NCBI GenBank assembly: GCA_002299675.1
Contig: DBOW01000110.1
Location: 18,189-24,866 of the forward strand
Reading direction: 5' to 3'
Length of the DNA: 6,678 nt
DNA from: Solobacterium sp. UBA636
GTDB taxonomy: Bacteria; Bacillota_I; Bacilli_A; Erysipelotrichales; Erysipelotrichaceae
The position numbers and the translations under genes are program-made. Under the pieces are notes generated by a model. It was not told the DNA's origin. It did no database searches and was given only the letters and a program-made list of their open reading frames with translations. Of the stretch, positions 5,580 to 6,678 are shown piece after piece; within the stretch, counting starts at the first letter, position 1, and each line of letters begins with the position of its first letter.

Positions 5580-5726
5580 CTTCTCCTTATGCACAGTCAT
5601 CTTATTGCATCTAGGGCAATATTTCTTGATTTCCATCTTTTCTGGATGTTTCTTTTTATTTCTTGTGCCGATGTAGTTTTCTTCACCACAAACACTGCAC
5701 TTAAATGTTAAACCCTCTCTAGGCAT
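5574..5726 (-). CDS. rpmG: 50S ribosomal protein L33 (zinc-ribbon type)
   Basis: 50-aa protein of the large ribosomal subunit near the E site. Read from the sequence: MPREGLTFKCSVCGEENYIG, then TRNKKKHPEKMEIKKYCPRC and NKMTVHKEKK. CSVC (residues 10-13) and CPRC (37-40) form the zinc ribbon of the zinc-binding L33 paralog; the TRNKKKHPEKMEIKKYCPRC segment is diagnostic. The length is normal for the family. ATG 5726 follows AGGAGG (about 5740-5735) by nine bases, and a promoter lies about 25 bases further upstream. It appears to be monocistronic because a terminator overlaps its stop codon. Zinc-ribbon L33 paralogs are often exchanged for a Cys-free form under zinc limitation in other Bacillota; no Zur site is recognisable here. 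Confidence 0.97.
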   Translation of the reverse strand: MPREGLTFKCSVCGEENYIGTRNKKKHPEKMEIKKYCPRCNKMTVHKEKK

Positions 5727-5749
5727 TTATATAGTCCTCCTGTCAACGC

Positions 5750-5777
5750 TTTATAATCTTATCACAAAATATTTCAA
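5750..5777 (-). promoter_or_regulatory. Predicted SigA-type promoter of rpmG
   Basis: A -35 TTGAAA (5777-5772) and a -10 TATAAA (5755-5750) with 16-base spacing, ahead of an AGGAGG ribosome binding site. The -35 overlaps a small hairpin at the end of the PTS gene. Placement and spacing are good, but the elements are imperfect. Confidence 0.65.
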
Positions 5778-5789
5778 TTTACAATTGAA
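5773..5789 (-). terminator. Possible weak terminator or hairpin after the PTS gene
   Basis: A 7-bp perfect AT-rich inverted repeat TTCAATT/AATTGAA with a 3-base loop spans the PTS stop codon and is followed by ATATTTT. The stem is weak and the U run poor, so it may only reduce read-through into rpmG. No other terminator is visible before rpmG. Confidence 0.35.
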
Positions 5790-6678
5790 TAAGTTTATTT
5801 ATTTTTCTGGATATAATATAGGCCGATGTACCACACTCTATATCAATACCATAATTAGTTTCTGAAACACGCTTGATTCTGAGATCCTGTATTTCCTCAA
5901 TATTAACCTGTTCCAGATCCTTAAGATGAATACAGATACGATACATTCCTGCCCCACACATCTCAATATTGTCTCTGCCGCCAACGGCTGAAATAATATT
6001 GAGTGCAAATTCTTCAGTTGCCCCGGACTTTGTAAGATCATAGGCCAGGAAGCGGTAGTAAATCATTGTTACAATCAGGCAGACAATGCCTGCGATTAAA
6101 CCAGCAAGCACAATCTTAAACAGAGTTTCGGAATGATTTATATCACGCAGATTAATAATGAGATCTGGCAGATTGCCTGGCATAGCGGTAACTGTTGAAT
6201 TTGACACAATATTGGAACCAAGATAAATTCCAAAATATGATAAAGCATAGAATATCACAAACACCACAATCAGATAAAGTACCAGCAATAACGGTGCAGT
6301 AAATAATGTCAGCAATTCAAAAGGCAAAGGATTACCACACACTATCGAGATAAAAGCTGTACCAGCCAGACCAAACAGCAGTTTTTTTCGGGCTCCCTTT
6401 TCGTTAATCGAGAGAAATGTACCCAGTATTGAAAAAGGTATCATAAAAATATTGATTACGTAATATGGCGTAACAAATCGTCCAGCACCCTCATAGTTGA
6501 CCACAATTTCCTTGGCGTAAGCCCAGATATTTACATCACCGATAATTGATGTGCCAGATATAGTCTGTAACGAACCGCCAAGTGAAGTATACCAGAAAGG
6601 CTGACGGATAATATTTCCCAGTGAAAACATTGACAGAGTTCTGTCCATTACTCCATACAGACCAATTCTGATAGGATC
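5779..6678 (-). CDS. PTS sugar transporter EIIC-EIIB protein, 5' end missing, atypical active-site motifs
   Basis: C-terminal 299 residues of a phosphotransferase-system permease of the glucose/N-acetylglucosamine superfamily. The frame is open to the window edge (DPIRIGLYGVMDRTLSMFSLG), so ATG 6648 is internal. Seen: the EIIC segment YGVMDRTL...GLGN-like region, GAGRFVTPYYVINIFMIPFSIL, then several membrane helices (ELLTLFTAPLLLVLYLIVVFVIFYAL and KIVLAGLIAGIVCLIVTMIYY). A linker leads to an EIIB domain (about residues 225-297, NIISAVGGRDNI...YRICIHLKD...SRKINKLI). Two hallmark motifs are altered. The EIIC GITEPIEF motif reads GNPLPFEL (115-122), losing the Glu. In EIIB the phosphorylated Cys of N-C-x-T-R is Gly244 in AGMYR, with a Cys displaced three residues upstream. 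No EIIA domain follows. It could be a permease using a partner EIIB, a sensor, or a decaying paralog. Substrate cannot be named. Confidence 0.85.
   Translation of the reverse strand, partial: DPIRIGLYGVMDRTLSMFSLGNIIRQPFWYTSLGGSLQTISGTSIIGDVNIWAYAKEIVVNYEGAGRFVTPYYVINIFMIPFSILGTFLSINEKGARKKLLFGLAGTAFISIVCGNPLPFELLTLFTAPLLLVLYLIVVFVIFYALSYFGIYLGSNIVSNSTVTAMPGNLPDLIINLRDINHSETLFKIVLAGLIAGIVCLIVTMIYYRFLAYDLTKSGATEEFALNIISAVGGRDNIEMCGAGMYRICIHLKDLEQVNIEEIQDLRIKRVSETNYGIDIECGTSAYIISRKINKLIQL

Noticed and set aside
5838..6041. Minus-strand frame within the EIIB region
   Set aside because: It is in a different frame from the EIIB domain, which continues without a break to its stop; this is not a frameshifted EIIB.

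Overview
This window looks like chromosome from a low-GC Gram-positive bacterium (Bacillota). The clues are a Met-type T-box leader, strong AGGAGG ribosome binding sites, a seven-gene comG competence operon and a short zinc-ribbon L33. TGA acts as a stop at the ends of comGG and of the hydrolase gene, so the code is standard and Mollicutes are unlikely. An Erysipelotrichales-like or other divergent Bacilli/Clostridia relative is my guess only; the sequence does not settle it.

Every supported gene lies on the minus strand, so the biological order runs from high to low coordinates. At the right edge is a 5'-truncated PTS sugar permease (EIIC plus EIIB, glucose superfamily) that has lost hallmark residues in both domains. 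Next is rpmG (ribosomal protein L33) with its own promoter and a terminator overlapping its stop codon. Then comes a metallo-beta-lactamase-fold hydrolase of the glyoxalase II/YqgX type, also closed by a terminator overlapping its stop codon.

Positions 4859 to 1455 hold a complete, tightly packed comG operon. It encodes the assembly ATPase ComGA, the polytopic membrane protein ComGB and five prepilin-like proteins (ComGC, D, E, F, G). Together these build the competence pilus that brings external DNA to the membrane. The prepilin peptidase and the DNA channel genes are not in the window. All five small proteins carry a basic Gly^Phe cleavage site before a hydrophobic helix, but the +5 residue drifts from Glu to Asp, Arg and Ile along the operon. 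Successive genes overlap, some by far more than the usual 4 to 11 bases.

The operon has no terminator of its own. The promoter for the next gene, metG, overlaps the last codons of comGG. It drives a T-box riboswitch leader of about 200 bases with a recognisable AUG specifier, the invariant GGUGGUACCGCG element and an intrinsic terminator. The leader controls metG (methionyl-tRNA synthetase), whose first 408 codons fill the rest of the window. The longest non-coding stretch is the T-box leader; no gap without a gene exceeds 300 bases. I see no CRISPR array, insertion sequence, tRNA or rRNA. The region is mostly housekeeping and competence genes. The least ordinary items are the degenerate PTS permease and the compact overlapping architecture of the pseudopilin genes.
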